This document shows positions 44,454 through 53,978 of a stretch of DNA of 64,000 nucleotides, in pieces. The stretch lies in contig NZ_AP023366.1 of NCBI RefSeq assembly GCF_015097055.1, forward strand, positions 844,501 to 908,500, given 5' to 3'. The DNA is from Effusibacillus dendaii (GTDB taxonomy: Bacteria; Bacillota; Bacilli; Tumebacillales; Effusibacillaceae). The translations under genes were made by a program, and so were the position numbers. The notes beneath the pieces are model-generated. The model was not told the DNA's origin, did not search any database, and was given only the letters and a program-made list of their open reading frames with translations. Within the stretch, counting starts at the first letter, position 1. Each line of letters starts with the position of its first letter.

Positions 44454-46181
44454 ATGAAACTGGATTCTTTGCCGAACCCCCTTGTGCATGGGGCACCGGA
44501 CTGTATTATAGAAGATTCACTGTTTCCGCAGTTTCTAGAGCGCCTCGAAACTGACAATTGGGACAACTGGACTTTATTCCAATTGATTCGGAAAGCGGAA
44601 GAAACAAAAGTCGTTCCTTCTTTTGACGAACTGCTCTGTCTGCAGCATATCCCGGCGGTGATTCCGTATCCGCACCAGATTACCACTGCCAAACGGGTGC
44701 TCAACGAACTGCAGGGGCGAGCCATTCTGGCGGACGAAGTGGGGCTCGGAAAAACAATCGAGGCCGGTCTCATCCTGAAAGAATACGTAATGCGCGGATT
44801 GGTCAAAAAAGCGCTGATTCTCGTTCCCGCTTCTTTGGTGCTGCAATGGACCCGCGAACTGAATGAGAAATTTAACATCTCCGCTTTCGCCCAACGAAAC
44901 GAATGGTCCTGGACCACTTACGATATTTTGGTATCCTCAATTGACACGACAAAACGGGAACCCCATCGCAGCACCGTTTTGGAGCAGGATTGGGATCTGG
45001 TGATCGTAGACGAGGCGCATAAATTAAAAAACAAGAAAACAAAAAACTGGGAACTGATCAACCAACTGCGCAAAAAATATTTGCTGCTTTTGACTGCCAC
45101 TCCCATCCAGAACGACCTGAAAGAACTATACAACCTCATCACTCTGTTAAAACCAGGCCAACTGGGAAGCACCCAACAATTTGCGTCCACGTTTATTGAG
45201 GAAAAACGGAAACCCAAAAATGCCGCCGAACTGAAAAGCGCGCTTTCGGAAGTCATGATCCGTAACAAGCGAAGCGAGGGAGGCGTTTTTTTTACGAAGC
45301 GGAATGTGAAATCGATTCCGCTTGATCTCTCTCCGCAGGAACGGGAATTGTACGATGCGGTCTCCTCTTTTGTAAAGGAGGAATATGTCAAACGGCGGGC
45401 GGAGAAAGGGAACGTCCTGCCGCTAATTACATTGCAACGGGAAATCTGTTCGTCTCCTTATGCGGCTTTTCCCACGCTGGAAAGAATGTATAAAGATCCG
45501 AAAACATCCGAATCGTTGAAGTCGAGAATTATGCAGTTGAATCAGATGTGTCAAGCGATCCCGCTTGGTGAATACACGAAGGGAAAATTGGTGCTCGAAC
45601 TGGTCGCGCAGGCAAACGATAAAATGATCGTCTTTACCGAGTATCGGGCCAGTCAGGATTATCTGCTGTATATGCTGGAACAAAACGGCGTAAAAGCGAT
45701 TCCGTTTCGGGGCGGTTTCAAACGAGGCAAAAAAGACTGGATGACCGAACTTTTTGAAAAGAGAGCGCAAGTCATGGTCGCGACGGAAGCGGGCGGTGAA
45801 GGAATCAACCTGCAATTTTGCAATCAGGTGATTAACTTTGATTTGCCCTGGAATCCGATGCGGATCGAACAACGGATCGGACGCGTTCACCGCCTCGGAC
45901 AGGAACGGGACGTTTGCGTATACAACATGGCAACGCGAGGCACGATTGAAGAACATATCGTCAGTTTGCTGCAGGAAAAAATCCGCATGTTCGAAATGGT
46001 CATTGGCGAATTGGATATGATCATCGGCCGTATGGGCAAAAATTTGGAAAACGACATTATGGAGTGGTTTGTCAGTTCCAACAGCGAGCAGGAATTGGCC
46101 GCCCGGTTCGACCAGTTGGGACAGCATGTCGAACAGGCAAAACAGGAAATCCTGAAAGACACATTTCTTGATTATGTTTGA
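44454..46181 (+). CDS. yqhH: SNF2-family DEAD/DEAH helicase (YqhH-type)
   Basis: The 575-residue protein has SF2/SNF2 helicase motifs in order: Walker A in ADEVGLGKTIEAG, DEAH in VIVDEAHKLKNKKTKNW, TATPIQND, a second RecA lobe with VFTEYRAS, ATEAGGEGINLQ and the arginine finger in QRIGRVHRLGQ. It resembles RapA-type remodelers and B. subtilis YqhH, for which a role in transcription or DNA remodelling is assumed but not established. It is divergent from the gcv operon and followed by yqhG after eight bases, the same gene pair as in B. subtilis. Start ATG 44454 has GAGGTG upstream. Confidence 0.93.
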   Translation: MKLDSLPNPLVHGAPDCIIEDSLFPQFLERLETDNWDNWTLFQLIRKAEETKVVPSFDELLCLQHIPAVIPYPHQITTAKRVLNELQGRAILADEVGLGKTIEAGLILKEYVMRGLVKKALILVPASLVLQWTRELNEKFNISAFAQRNEWSWTTYDILVSSIDTTKREPHRSTVLEQDWDLVIVDEAHKLKNKKTKNWELINQLRKKYLLLLTATPIQNDLKELYNLITLLKPGQLGSTQQFASTFIEEKRKPKNAAELKSALSEVMIRNKRSEGGVFFTKRNVKSIPLDLSPQERELYDAVSSFVKEEYVKRRAEKGNVLPLITLQREICSSPYAAFPTLERMYKDPKTSESLKSRIMQLNQMCQAIPLGEYTKGKLVLELVAQANDKMIVFTEYRASQDYLLYMLEQNGVKAIPFRGGFKRGKKDWMTELFEKRAQVMVATEAGGEGINLQFCNQVINFDLPWNPMRIEQRIGRVHRLGQERDVCVYNMATRGTIEEHIVSLLQEKIRMFEMVIGELDMIIGRMGKNLENDIMEWFVSSNSEQELAARFDQLGQHVEQAKQEILKDTFLDYV

Positions 46182-46189
46182 GGTGACAA

Positions 46190-47032
46190 ATGAACAACAC
46201 GCAAATCCAGGAGTACTGCCGAAAATTCTTTGCGGCGACAAATTCGCCCATTTTACGGGATGAACCGAATTTTTTACAAGTGGAACTGCCGCGTGAGATC
46301 GATAAAGAGTTGACAGACCGGCCTTATTACTGGATGTGGGTAGAGACAATCGGTGAGCCGGTCCCCAATACGGTGCTCAATCTGGTGTTTGACCCTGACG
46401 TCGAGATTGAAGACGTGCAACGAACTGAGCTGATTGCGCTTGGCTGTTTTCGTCTGGAGAAAATATTTGAATCGGCAAGACGGAGAGGACAGTTTGTCCG
46501 GCTTACGCAAACCGATACACCCTCCCTTCTGCGTGTGCCGTTTTTGCTGACCACTTTAAAAATCTCCTGGATGGCCGACCGGAGACGGGATGAAATCCGT
46601 TCCTACGGGATTAATTTAAAAAGCGGCAAAATATATCCCGAACTGTACGAACAGGTTCGCGATCTGCCGTTCGTCAACTCCTATCCGGAATCAGAGTCGG
46701 ATTCTGTCAATCGATCGCTGCTCGCCGCTTCCCTGCAAACCGGCTGGCAACAGATAAAAGACACTGTTTTGGAACAACTGCAAAATGACGACCATTCATG
46801 GGCCGAACAGGCAAAAGAACGTCTGCAGTCTGAAATCGACCAACTGGAAACCTACTACCAGTCTCTGCTGTTGGAAAACGAGCAGAAGCAGGTGAATCTG
46901 GCAGCCGAGAAAGAGCTTCGCATCGCAGAACTGAAATGGCGGTCACAACCACGTATTGAAGTACAGCCGATTCATTTCGCCCTTCTCTATTTGGATGCGA
47001 CCCAACTGACAGACAGTTCGTCCGGTACATAA
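46190..47032 (+). CDS. yqhG: YqhG-family protein
   Basis: The 280-residue protein has an N-terminal domain of mixed helices and strands (1-165, with YCRKFFAATNSPILRDEPNF) and a C-terminal coiled-coil (about 185-250) rich in Gln/Glu. This matches the B. subtilis YqhG family of unknown function, always encoded after the SNF2-like yqhH. A functional link with YqhH is inferred from this conserved pairing. Its last 46 bases overlap the convergent gene on the other strand. Confidence 0.88.
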   Translation: MNNTQIQEYCRKFFAATNSPILRDEPNFLQVELPREIDKELTDRPYYWMWVETIGEPVPNTVLNLVFDPDVEIEDVQRTELIALGCFRLEKIFESARRRGQFVRLTQTDTPSLLRVPFLLTTLKISWMADRRRDEIRSYGINLKSGKIYPELYEQVRDLPFVNSYPESESDSVNRSLLAASLQTGWQQIKDTVLEQLQNDDHSWAEQAKERLQSEIDQLETYYQSLLLENEQKQVNLAAEKELRIAELKWRSQPRIEVQPIHFALLYLDATQLTDSSSGT

Positions 47033-47832
47033 ATCGGTGCTTTCGTCGCCGCAAATACATCCTGCACTTGCAAAAACGATAGGCCGCTGTCCAATGAATA
47101 ACGCGCCTGGACCGCCCAAACCGAATAGTAATCTTTTGGAAGCGCCGTATATACCAGATAACCGCCTTGCGGATCTGCCAATTGTTGCGTGGAAAACGGC
47201 TGCGAGTTGCCTGTGCCATGCGAAATCATGACCGCCACACCCCGGTCTGGATTCAAATCGGTCTGAAACGTTTCCTGTTTGACGTTTGCAGCCTGCTGCG
47301 GTTTTGTCTTTACAGAGTCTTCTGCCGTCTTAAGACCCGCCGGAAGCCTGTAAGCAACTGGAGTTCCGTCAGGAAGTGTTTCCCCATTGGACAAATTCAC
47401 CCATTTGGGTTGTCCCGTCGCTTGGTACAGGTGCATGCCCGGACCTGCGTACCGGTAAACGCCGCCTGCCCGATTTTGCATGATCGGCGGGGGTGTTTGT
47501 GAACTGTACTCCAGCAAAATCCGGTTTTGATCAGCCGTCACCAAATATCCCAAATCGCGGCCCTCGTTTTCGACATGCCAAACCGACACTCCTCCCGCAG
47601 TGTCTTCTTCAGACAGCACACAGGTGACAGACGCCCCTTTCCATGTTGCAAAATCAGAGTTTGCCGCCGCAATCCAATTGACCCAATTTTGCAATGCGAT
47701 ATCCGGACCTGTATTTGTTTCAGCAGACGATACCACATTTGCATTCGGCGAGGCAGAGGCTTGTCCACTTGCACCGCCAAGCAAAACCGATGATACGCAC
47801 AACGCCATGATACCTGCCACAAGTCGATTCAT
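46987..47832 (-). CDS. Secreted hypothetical protein
   Basis: ATG 47832 has GGAGGGG upstream and begins MNRLVAGIMALC, a signal peptide with cleavage likely near ASA (about 26). The 281-residue mature region is beta-rich and has no cysteine pattern beyond one residue, no lipobox and no recognised family motif. Its 3' end overlaps that of yqhG by 46 bases. The stretch upstream holds an inverted repeat GTTGAC...GTCAAC (47881-47899) and a TATAAT-like element (47856-47861). It could be a cell-surface or spore-coat-associated protein, but nothing proves it. Confidence 0.7.
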   Translation of the reverse strand: MNRLVAGIMALCVSSVLLGGASGQASASPNANVVSSAETNTGPDIALQNWVNWIAAANSDFATWKGASVTCVLSEEDTAGGVSVWHVENEGRDLGYLVTADQNRILLEYSSQTPPPIMQNRAGGVYRYAGPGMHLYQATGQPKWVNLSNGETLPDGTPVAYRLPAGLKTAEDSVKTKPQQAANVKQETFQTDLNPDRGVAVMISHGTGNSQPFSTQQLADPQGGYLVYTALPKDYYSVWAVQARYSLDSGLSFLQVQDVFAATKAPIYVPDELSVSWVASK

Positions 47833-47941
47833 CTCGATCCCCTCCATGCTCTGTCATTATAAAAGAGGGATTCTGCAATTGTTGACGGAACGTGTCAACA
47901 CCGTTTCGTCATTCCATCACAATATAAGAGACAAACCGACA

Positions 47942-47970
47942 AAAACCCCTGCGTGCAACGCAAGGGTTTT
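47942..47970 (-). terminator. Terminator of the 156-residue gene
   Basis: A 12-bp stem (AAAACCCCTGCG with CGCAAGGGTTTT, one wobble) and a 5-base loop are followed on the minus strand by TTTTTG. It lies about 36 bases after the stop at 48007. Confidence 0.85.
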
Positions 47971-48006
47971 GACGATTTCTGCAAAAGCTTTCTCAGACCC
48001 ATTTAT

Positions 48007-48477
48007 TCAGGCAGGCAGTTTCTTGACTCGTTCAATTTCGCCGGACAGCCATTTCTCCGCTTGTTCCAACAGTTTCAGTTTCTGTTTTTTATGGGCGGTC
48101 AATGCGGACAATACCTTTTGCTGTTTGGCCTGATCGTGTTCCCGCTCCGCCTTGCGGAGTTCATCAAACAGTTTTTTGTCTGCTTCCCGATACTTGTTGA
48201 TCTCTTCTAAAAAGGATTGGTACTTCCCCGTATCCAGTTTCAAGTTCTTTTGCTTGCTCAGCAACACCAGCTCATGATGCTCTTGTTTAAGAGTCTGTTT
48301 CATTATTTTGATCTGTTTCTGCAAATTCCGCAGCTCTTGCCAGTCTTTTGACAGCTCCTGTCGATTTTCCGACACGGAACTTCCCGAATTTGTTCCTGCC
48401 GCCCCCGCACCAGCCGGGGATACGCAAGCGACCGTTACTGCCGTCAGACAAATACTGACTGTTTTTTTCCAATTCAT
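48007..48477 (-). CDS. Secreted coiled-coil hypothetical protein
   Basis: The 156-residue protein has a signal peptide (about 1-27, ending in AGAGAAG) and a long, highly charged coiled-coil rich in Lys, Glu, Leu and Gln (45-150). There is no cysteine in the mature part and no lipobox. It has its own terminator and a good Shine-Dalgarno (GGGGG). The composition suggests an extracellular helical rod or a spore-associated protein. I do not recognise the family. Confidence 0.65.
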   Translation of the reverse strand: MNWKKTVSICLTAVTVACVSPAGAGAAGTNSGSSVSENRQELSKDWQELRNLQKQIKIMKQTLKQEHHELVLLSKQKNLKLDTGKYQSFLEEINKYREADKKLFDELRKAEREHDQAKQQKVLSALTAHKKQKLKLLEQAEKWLSGEIERVKKLPA

Positions 48478-48535
48478 GAAAAAACCCCCTTATGTCATTC
48501 AATAGATTTAGAATGACACAAAGGAGGTGGATTTA

Positions 48536-49459
48536 TTAGGAAATTGGAGTTACACCCGCAACGCCTTTGGCAGCAGGCGTAAGATGCAAAATCGCAGATG
48601 TGATTCCTTCTGAACGGAACCCCTTTTGCAAAGCCTCTCCGATTTGCTCCGCTCCTTCCTGGCAGAATGCGATCAAGGAAGGTCCGGAACCGGATAGAAC
48701 GGCCGCTAACGCGCCTGCCTCCCTGGCGAATTGAATCGCTTTCTGCATGCCCGGAACCAGCGGCATCCGATACGGCTCATGCAGCCGGTCTTCCATCAGT
48801 TCGCAAAACATCTGGAGATTCCCGTCGGACAGAGCGGCCACCATCAAACTGGCTCGATTCACGTTGTGCACCGCGTCCGCATAAGGGAGCGCAGGCGGCA
48901 ACGCCTTGCGGCTTGTCCGCGTGGCCAACTGAAAATCGGGAACCGCCACCACACAACGCATACCGATTGGTGCGGAGAAACGTTTCACATACACTTTTTC
49001 GTTCACGACGCCGGAAACAACCACTCCGCCAAAAATAGCCGGGGTCACATTATCCGGGTGCCCTTCCAAACGAACCGCCAGTTCCACCAATTTCTGTTCG
49101 GACAACGGGTAATTCAGCATTTCGTTTGCCGCCCACAGGCCGCCTACAATCGCGGTAGCGGAGCTTCCCATTCCTCGCGTGACAGGCACATTATTATGAA
49201 TCCGAATGTGCAGCCCTCGCTCTGTCAGAAGCTCATTTTCGCCCGCTTCCATAAACACTTGCTGCATTGCCTTATAGACGGTATTCGTTTCGTTGACCGG
49301 CACCAAGTGAGCGCCATCGCCGGTCACTTCGATCCGTAGTTGGCCGTTGCCGGACCAGTCTGCTTCAAGCGTATTATAAAGGGAAAGTGCCATGCCAAAC
49401 GTGTCAAAGCCGGGCCCCAGATTGGCAGTGGTCGCTGGAATGCGAACGCTTACCCCCAT
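48536..49459 (-). CDS. thrB: Homoserine kinase
   Basis: The 307-residue GHMP kinase has the substrate pocket RIPATTANLGPGFDTFG (5-21), the ATP-binding loop VPVTRGMGSSATAIVGG (about 92-108) and a C-terminal AVLSGSGPSLIAF. It phosphorylates homoserine for threonine synthesis. It follows thrC by 11 bases. The homoserine dehydrogenase gene, often first in this operon, is absent from the window; a PheB-like gene stands upstream instead. Confidence 0.96.
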   Translation of the reverse strand: MGVSVRIPATTANLGPGFDTFGMALSLYNTLEADWSGNGQLRIEVTGDGAHLVPVNETNTVYKAMQQVFMEAGENELLTERGLHIRIHNNVPVTRGMGSSATAIVGGLWAANEMLNYPLSEQKLVELAVRLEGHPDNVTPAIFGGVVVSGVVNEKVYVKRFSAPIGMRCVVAVPDFQLATRTSRKALPPALPYADAVHNVNRASLMVAALSDGNLQMFCELMEDRLHEPYRMPLVPGMQKAIQFAREAGALAAVLSGSGPSLIAFCQEGAEQIGEALQKGFRSEGITSAILHLTPAAKGVAGVTPIS

Positions 49460-49470
49460 TCCGATTCCCC

Positions 49471-50520
49471 CTATCCGAAGATGGCCTTAACGACCGCCTC
49501 TGCTTTTGCATCTACCACTTTGGGCTCAATCGAGACACCGTGCTTGATCGCGTTATCCGGGTCTTTTAATCCATTTCCTGTGAGCACGCATACGATTTTG
49601 TCCGTCTCCGAAAATGTGCCCTGCTTCGACAATTTCAACACACCTGCCACCGAAGCGGCCGATGCCGGTTCACAAAATACGCCTTCTGACGCAATCAGGC
49701 GGTAGGCTTCCAAAATCTCCTGGTCTTCCACCATATCGATTTTCCCCTTCGAATCGTTCGCCGCTGCAACTGCCTGCTGCCAGCTGGCCGGGTTTCCGAT
49801 CCGAATCGCTGTGGCAATCGTTTCCGGCTCTGGGATCGGTTGCCCTTTTACAATGGCGGCAGAACCGGCCGCTTCGAAACCGATCATTTTCGGCAATTTG
49901 CCCGAATGGCGGGCTTGCCGGTATTCGTTAAACCCTTTCCAGTAAGCCGTGATATTTCCCGCGTTGCCAACCGGAATCGCCAGGTAATTGGGCGCTTCGC
50001 CCAACGTATCACACACTTCAAAAGCGGCCGTTTTCTGACCGTCAATCCGGAACGGGTTCACCGAGTTCACCAACGTGATCGGATGCGTGTCAGAAATCTC
50101 CCGCACGATCTCCAGCCCTCTGTCAAAGTTCCCGTGGATCTCGATAATCTCCGCACCGTACATAATCGTCTGGGCCAATTTTCCAAGCGCGACTTTACCA
50201 TGCGGAATTACAACCACCGCTTTCATGCCTGCCCTTGCGGCATAGGCAGCAGCCGCCGCAGACGTATTGCCTGTTGACGCGCAAATAACCACTTCCGCTC
50301 CGTCTTCTTTCGCTTTCGAGACGGCCATTGTCATACCGCGATCCTTAAAGGAACCGGTTGGGTTCAAACCTTCGAACTTGAGCCATACTTCGGCTCCTAC
50401 CGCAGCCGAAATTTTGGGCGCTTGGTACAACGGGGTGTTCCCTTCAAACAATGTCACGATGGGCGTTTTGTCCGAAACGGGCATAAACTCGCGGTATTCT
50501 TCGATAATCCCTCTCCACAT
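49471..50520 (-). CDS. thrC: Threonine synthase
   Basis: The 349-residue PLP enzyme has the fold-type II Lys motif GSFKDRGMT (about 56-64), a glycine-rich phosphate loop [16 protein letters not shown] and a C-terminal [10 protein letters not shown]. It converts phosphohomoserine to threonine. It is of the short class typical of Firmicutes. The start ATG 50520 is preceded by AAGGAGAG. It belongs to one operon with thrB and, upstream, the PheB-like ACT protein. Confidence 0.96.
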   Translation of the reverse strand: MWRGIIEEYREFMPVSDKTPIVTLFEGNTPLYQAPKISAAVGAEVWLKFEGLNPTGSFKDRGMTMAVSKAKEDGAEVVICASTGNTSAAAAAYAARAGMKAVVVIPHGKVALGKLAQTIMYGAEIIEIHGNFDRGLEIVREISDTHPITLVNSVNPFRIDGQKTAAFEVCDTLGEAPNYLAIPVGNAGNITAYWKGFNEYRQARHSGKLPKMIGFEAAGSAAIVKGQPIPEPETIATAIRIGNPASWQQAVAAANDSKGKIDMVEDQEILEAYRLIASEGVFCEPASAASVAGVLKLSKQGTFSETDKIVCVLTGNGLKDPDNAIKHGVSIEPKVVDAKAEAVVKAIFG

Positions 50521-50544
50521 CCTGCGTTCTCTCCTTATGTCTAA

Positions 50545-50988
50545 TTAGCTGTATCCTACAATTTCAACCGTTTTTACACCTTGTAAATCCTGTAAATTCT
50601 TTGTCAGTTCATCGGTCGATATGTTTAACTGACTGATATCAAGCGTCGTCGTCAAGTGAGCTGCCTGGCTTAACGGTATGCCTTGCGTGATCGTGATCAC
50701 GTTTCCACCATACTGAGCAACCGTGTTCAATACATTTGACAGGATACCGGAACGGTGTTCGAGAATCATCGACAACGTGATCAGACGCTCCCTCCGTTCG
50801 TCCTCATACAAAAACACCAGGTCTCGGTATTTGTAAAAAGCGGACCGGGATAGACCGACAGAGTTGACTGCATCATGCACGGTTTCGAAATCGCCGCGGG
50901 AAAGCATATTTTTCACTTCCACCGTCTTGACCATCGCGTCCGGCATGATTTCTTCGGCAACCAGATAAAATCGTCTGCTCGGCTTCAA
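50545..50988 (-). CDS. pheB: ACT-domain protein of the PheB/YgdT class
   Basis: TTG 50988 follows AAGGGAGAG and gives 147 residues, the length of B. subtilis PheB; the longer in-frame extension upstream (to 51192) is not family-like. The N-terminal half has a helix-turn-helix-like pattern (DAMVKTVEVKNMLSRGDFET and VGLSRSAFYKYRDLV). The C-terminal half (about 72-146) is an ACT domain (TLSMILEHRSGILSNVLNTV). Though the B. subtilis gene was called chorismate mutase, family members are probably amino-acid-binding regulators. Its place before thrC and thrB suggests threonine or homoserine sensing, as an inference. Confidence 0.88.
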   Translation of the reverse strand: MKPSRRFYLVAEEIMPDAMVKTVEVKNMLSRGDFETVHDAVNSVGLSRSAFYKYRDLVFLYEDERRERLITLSMILEHRSGILSNVLNTVAQYGGNVITITQGIPLSQAAHLTTTLDISQLNISTDELTKNLQDLQGVKTVEIVGYS

Positions 50989-51048
50989 TTGACTCTCCCT
51001 TTCCGTTGAGACTGCTGGTGGCACATACCCGAGAGCGGTTGTCAGACT

Positions 51049-52053
51049 ATGTTCACTGCAGAAGGAATCCAGTCTTTTTATAGTAGACAGTATAACATTC
51101 GACATAAAAAGGCTCAATCTTTTTCTTGCACCAAAAAAACAGACATCGCCTGGCTGATGCCCGAATTTCCGCAAATTCATTCCGATGGTCATATCATCTT
51201 TGTTGCCTTTTTTCTTGTCCCTGTTTTAAAAATTTTTCAGATTGATCTACCGTCCCTGCATTTTTATGTATTTCGCAGAAAGTTTGCCTATGATGACGGT
51301 CTCGTCCTGCTGGTGGCCATTTAGTTTCTTGTATTTTTCGTGATACTAAGCGCCAAACTTTCTTATCGATTCTTCTGCGCCTATATGTGTCCACACCATA
51401 CTCTATCGGGTTTTTTGACCCGGCTGGGTCAGAAATACAAAGGTGTTGATTGGCTGCTGGCAGCCATTCTTGCGCCGCTAGTTTCCTTTTCGCTTATTTC
51501 CTACTTTATCGATCCGAGAACGCTTCTGCATACGGTGTGGGCGTTGAAGATAAATGGGGTTTTGGGGCTATTCCTGCTGTTAACCGCCGTACTGTTCTTA
51601 TTGGTTGGGATATTGCGTTTTCGATTCTGTTCCAACGCCTGTCCATACGGATTCTTGCAAATGGTGTTCAAAGATGCTCCTGCCAAAGAAAAAAAGCGGA
51701 GCGGCCCGGGAACATGGCTGCCCCTGCTGCTGCTTTTTATAAATGGTGTGTTCCTCGTTTATCTGGTAGTGTCCCATCCCGGGTATCATGTTCGGATCAA
51801 CCAAACAACCAAAATTCAAAATCCGGAGACTTATTTATTTGTGGGAAACGTTGAAATTGAAAATTTGGAAAACGCAAGCCACCATTACAGTTTATCCGTC
51901 ACCGGCACTTCCCCGGGACAGAAAATCTTGTTGCCGGAAAAAGTGTTGGTAGAAGCGGAAAATGTAAAGAGAGTTCCGTTAGTGATCACCGGAAAAAAGT
52001 CACTGATTCGCCGTTTGAGATACATGTTAAAAGCGATAATGGAAAAATCCTAA
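51049..52053 (+). pseudogene. FixG/CcoG-like membrane iron-sulfur protein interrupted by TAG
   Basis: One frame runs from about 51049 to 52053 with a single in-frame TAG at 51322-51324, in the stretch LLVAI(stop)FLVFFVILSAK. The 5' part reads PVLKIFQIDLPSLHFYVFRR and YDDGLVLL, typical of NapH/CcoG-type N-termini. After the stop come CAYMCPHHT, several membrane helices, CSNACPYGFLQ, and a C-terminal Ig-like domain with NVEIENLENASHHYSL as in FixG/CcoG. The two canonical 4Fe-4S clusters of CcoG (CxxCxxCxxxCP) are not seen, so it is a divergent form. The stop makes the full protein unlikely, though an internal start could give the C-terminal 237 residues. Confidence 0.7.
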
Positions 52054-52078
52054 TTGCGCGCATATAAATTTAAAGTCT

Positions 52079-52127
52079 CAGCCTGCAGACGTGCTCCGTG
52101 CAAGGAACTTTGTCTACAGGCTTTTTC
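52079..52127 (+). terminator. Terminator after the FixG-like remnant
   Basis: AGCCTG-CAGAC pairs with GTCT-ACAGGCT across a 20-base loop, followed by TTTTTCC on the plus strand. It overlaps the 3' end of the convergent CoA-transferase gene. Confidence 0.7.
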
Positions 52128-53622
52128 CAAGCATCGTTCCTTCTCTTTGATATCGGACGTGCCATGAAAGAGCCTTTTCCAACACATGCGGCGTCTGTCC
52201 CCCTCGTTTTACCGCTTCCTGGTAATATTCAAGTAACTGCGGACGATACTGGGGATGCGCGCAGTTGTTTATAATCACAGAGGCCCTCTCACGCGGAGAA
52301 AGACCGCGCAGATCTGCTAAACCCTGTTCCGTTACGATCACGTCTACATCGTGTTCCGTATGGTCAACGTGCGAGATAAACGGAACGATACAAGAAACGT
52401 TTCCGTTTTTAGCTGTTGATTTGGTAACAAAGATTGTCAATCTTGCATTCCTGGCAAAATCGCCTGAACCGCCAATACCATTCATGATTCTGGAACCAAA
52501 CATGTGCGTAGAATTGACATTCCCGTAAATATCGACTTCGATGGCGGTATTCATCGCAATTAAACCAAGGCGGCGTACGATTTCCGGGTGATTGGATATC
52601 TCCTGAGGCCGCAGCAGGAGTTTATCGCGATATTTTTCAAAATTACCTAATACCTTGTCCGCTTTTGCCGGGGAAAGTGTGATCGAACATCCTGATGCAA
52701 ATCTGATTTTTCCTGCATCGATTAAATCAAATACGGCATCCTGCAGCACTTCAGAATAAACTTCCAAGTCGGTAAATTCGGACTTCAGGAAACCATGGAA
52801 TACTGCATTTGCCACAGAACCGACTCCTGACTGCAGCGGTGCAAGATTTTTCGCAAGTCGCCCGGCCTTTACTTCCTCACAAAAAAAATGAACAAGATGA
52901 TCCGCCATGATCGCAGTATCTTCATCAGGTTGTATGATCTTTGAAGTAACGTCACGCTGATTTGTAAGAACAATTCCTTTAATCTTGTCCGGATCAATCA
53001 TGAAAGCGCTTGCTCCGATCCGCTGATCGACTGCCGTGAGTAGAATGGGGCGGCGGCGTCCTTGTTCCTCCGGGTTATACAAATCATGAATTCCCATCAA
53101 TTGTGTGGGTTGCGCCTCATTGAGTTCAACAATAATCGCTTTCGCTTTCTCTACAAAAATATGAGAATTCCCAACCGATGTTGTAGGAACGATATATCCC
53201 TCTTCCGTAATTGCAACCGCTTCCACAATCGCGATATCAATTTGGGGAAGTGCGTTTTGCCGTATCATTTCGGCTGTATGGGAAAGATGTTGATCGATGT
53301 ACCGTATTTCCCCTTCGTTAATGCTGTCTCTCATTCTTTTCTCTGACTGGTATGGCAGACGGAGATTGACGATACTGGCTTCCGCCAGAATGCCGTCGAT
53401 TTCGGAATTGATCGACGCACCCGTATATACATTAATTTTAAATGGCTTTTTTTCTCTTTTTACACGTTCTACTAAAGCATACGGAACGACTTTCGCGTCA
53501 CCGGCTTGCGTAAACCCGCTCATCGCCACCGTCATCCCATCCTTAATCCACGAAGCAGCTTCTTCTGCGCTTACAATGCGGTTCATCAAATCCCGATTGA
53601 ACAAGCGGTTTGTCACATCCAT
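52114..53622 (-). CDS. Acetyl-CoA hydrolase/CoA-transferase family protein
   Basis: The 502-residue enzyme belongs to the acetyl-CoA hydrolase/transferase (Cat1-like) family. It has a GFTQAGDAKVVPYAL N-terminal domain, a glutamate-bearing VTEQGLADLRGLSPRERA block (about 425-442) and GIGGSGDFARNARL. In related enzymes a Glu forms a CoA thioester and the CoA is passed between acetate, succinate or propionate. Substrates cannot be decided from sequence. It sits alone, with its own start region containing an upstream remnant fragment; it is not obviously part of the neighbouring operons. Start ATG 53622 has GGGGG upstream. Confidence 0.9.
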   Translation of the reverse strand: MDVTNRLFNRDLMNRIVSAEEAASWIKDGMTVAMSGFTQAGDAKVVPYALVERVKREKKPFKINVYTGASINSEIDGILAEASIVNLRLPYQSEKRMRDSINEGEIRYIDQHLSHTAEMIRQNALPQIDIAIVEAVAITEEGYIVPTTSVGNSHIFVEKAKAIIVELNEAQPTQLMGIHDLYNPEEQGRRRPILLTAVDQRIGASAFMIDPDKIKGIVLTNQRDVTSKIIQPDEDTAIMADHLVHFFCEEVKAGRLAKNLAPLQSGVGSVANAVFHGFLKSEFTDLEVYSEVLQDAVFDLIDAGKIRFASGCSITLSPAKADKVLGNFEKYRDKLLLRPQEISNHPEIVRRLGLIAMNTAIEVDIYGNVNSTHMFGSRIMNGIGGSGDFARNARLTIFVTKSTAKNGNVSCIVPFISHVDHTEHDVDVIVTEQGLADLRGLSPRERASVIINNCAHPQYRPQLLEYYQEAVKRGGQTPHVLEKALSWHVRYQREGTMLGKSL

Positions 53623-53639
53623 TCAAAGTCCCCCAACAA

Positions 53640-53978
53640 TACTATTTTTCTGTTTTTTTTAAAATATCATGCTTTAAACGGATTCTGCCGCAAATTCATG
53701 ACAAAGCAGCATTTTTGGCGATAAGGCAGAAATTTTATAAATGGCTATGTTAAATTACATTTGATATTTGATATCTACGAACATTCGTTCCGTTATTGAG
53801 GTAACATTGCGTTCGGAGATGATTTACCCATAAATCTCGAGGATCTGAAAAAGGTAGCTGACGCTTTAGACAACAGTAGCAAGCTGGAACTCCTTGAATT
53901 TTTGTAATCCCGTTACACAAAGTGTATGTTTGATATACTTCTTTTTAGATGTTATCTCAGTTCTTAAGGAGATAGGCT
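53640..53978. other. Intergenic region with a small coding remnant and probable promoter
   Basis: No intact gene is visible. On the plus strand a short open stretch (53815-53907) reads like the end of a helical protein (LEDLKKVADALDNSSKLELL) and stops. It is followed by an inverted repeat TACAC-aaa-GTGTA (53914-53926) and TGATATACT, an extended -10-like element (about 53930-53938). These would drive rightward transcription into the methyltransferase gene were the IS1182 element not in between. Confidence 0.45.

Noticed and set aside
50989-51192. Longer form of the ACT-domain gene starting at 51192
   Set aside because: The extension does not resemble PheB, and TTG 50988 has a strong Shine-Dalgarno and gives the normal family length.
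4100-51324. Recoding of stop codons (suppression, selenocysteine) as an explanation for several TAG/TGA/TAA interruptions
   Set aside because: Different stops are involved and most of the affected genes also have frameshifts or deletions; no SECIS-like element or pyrrolysine context is evident. Ordinary decay is simpler.
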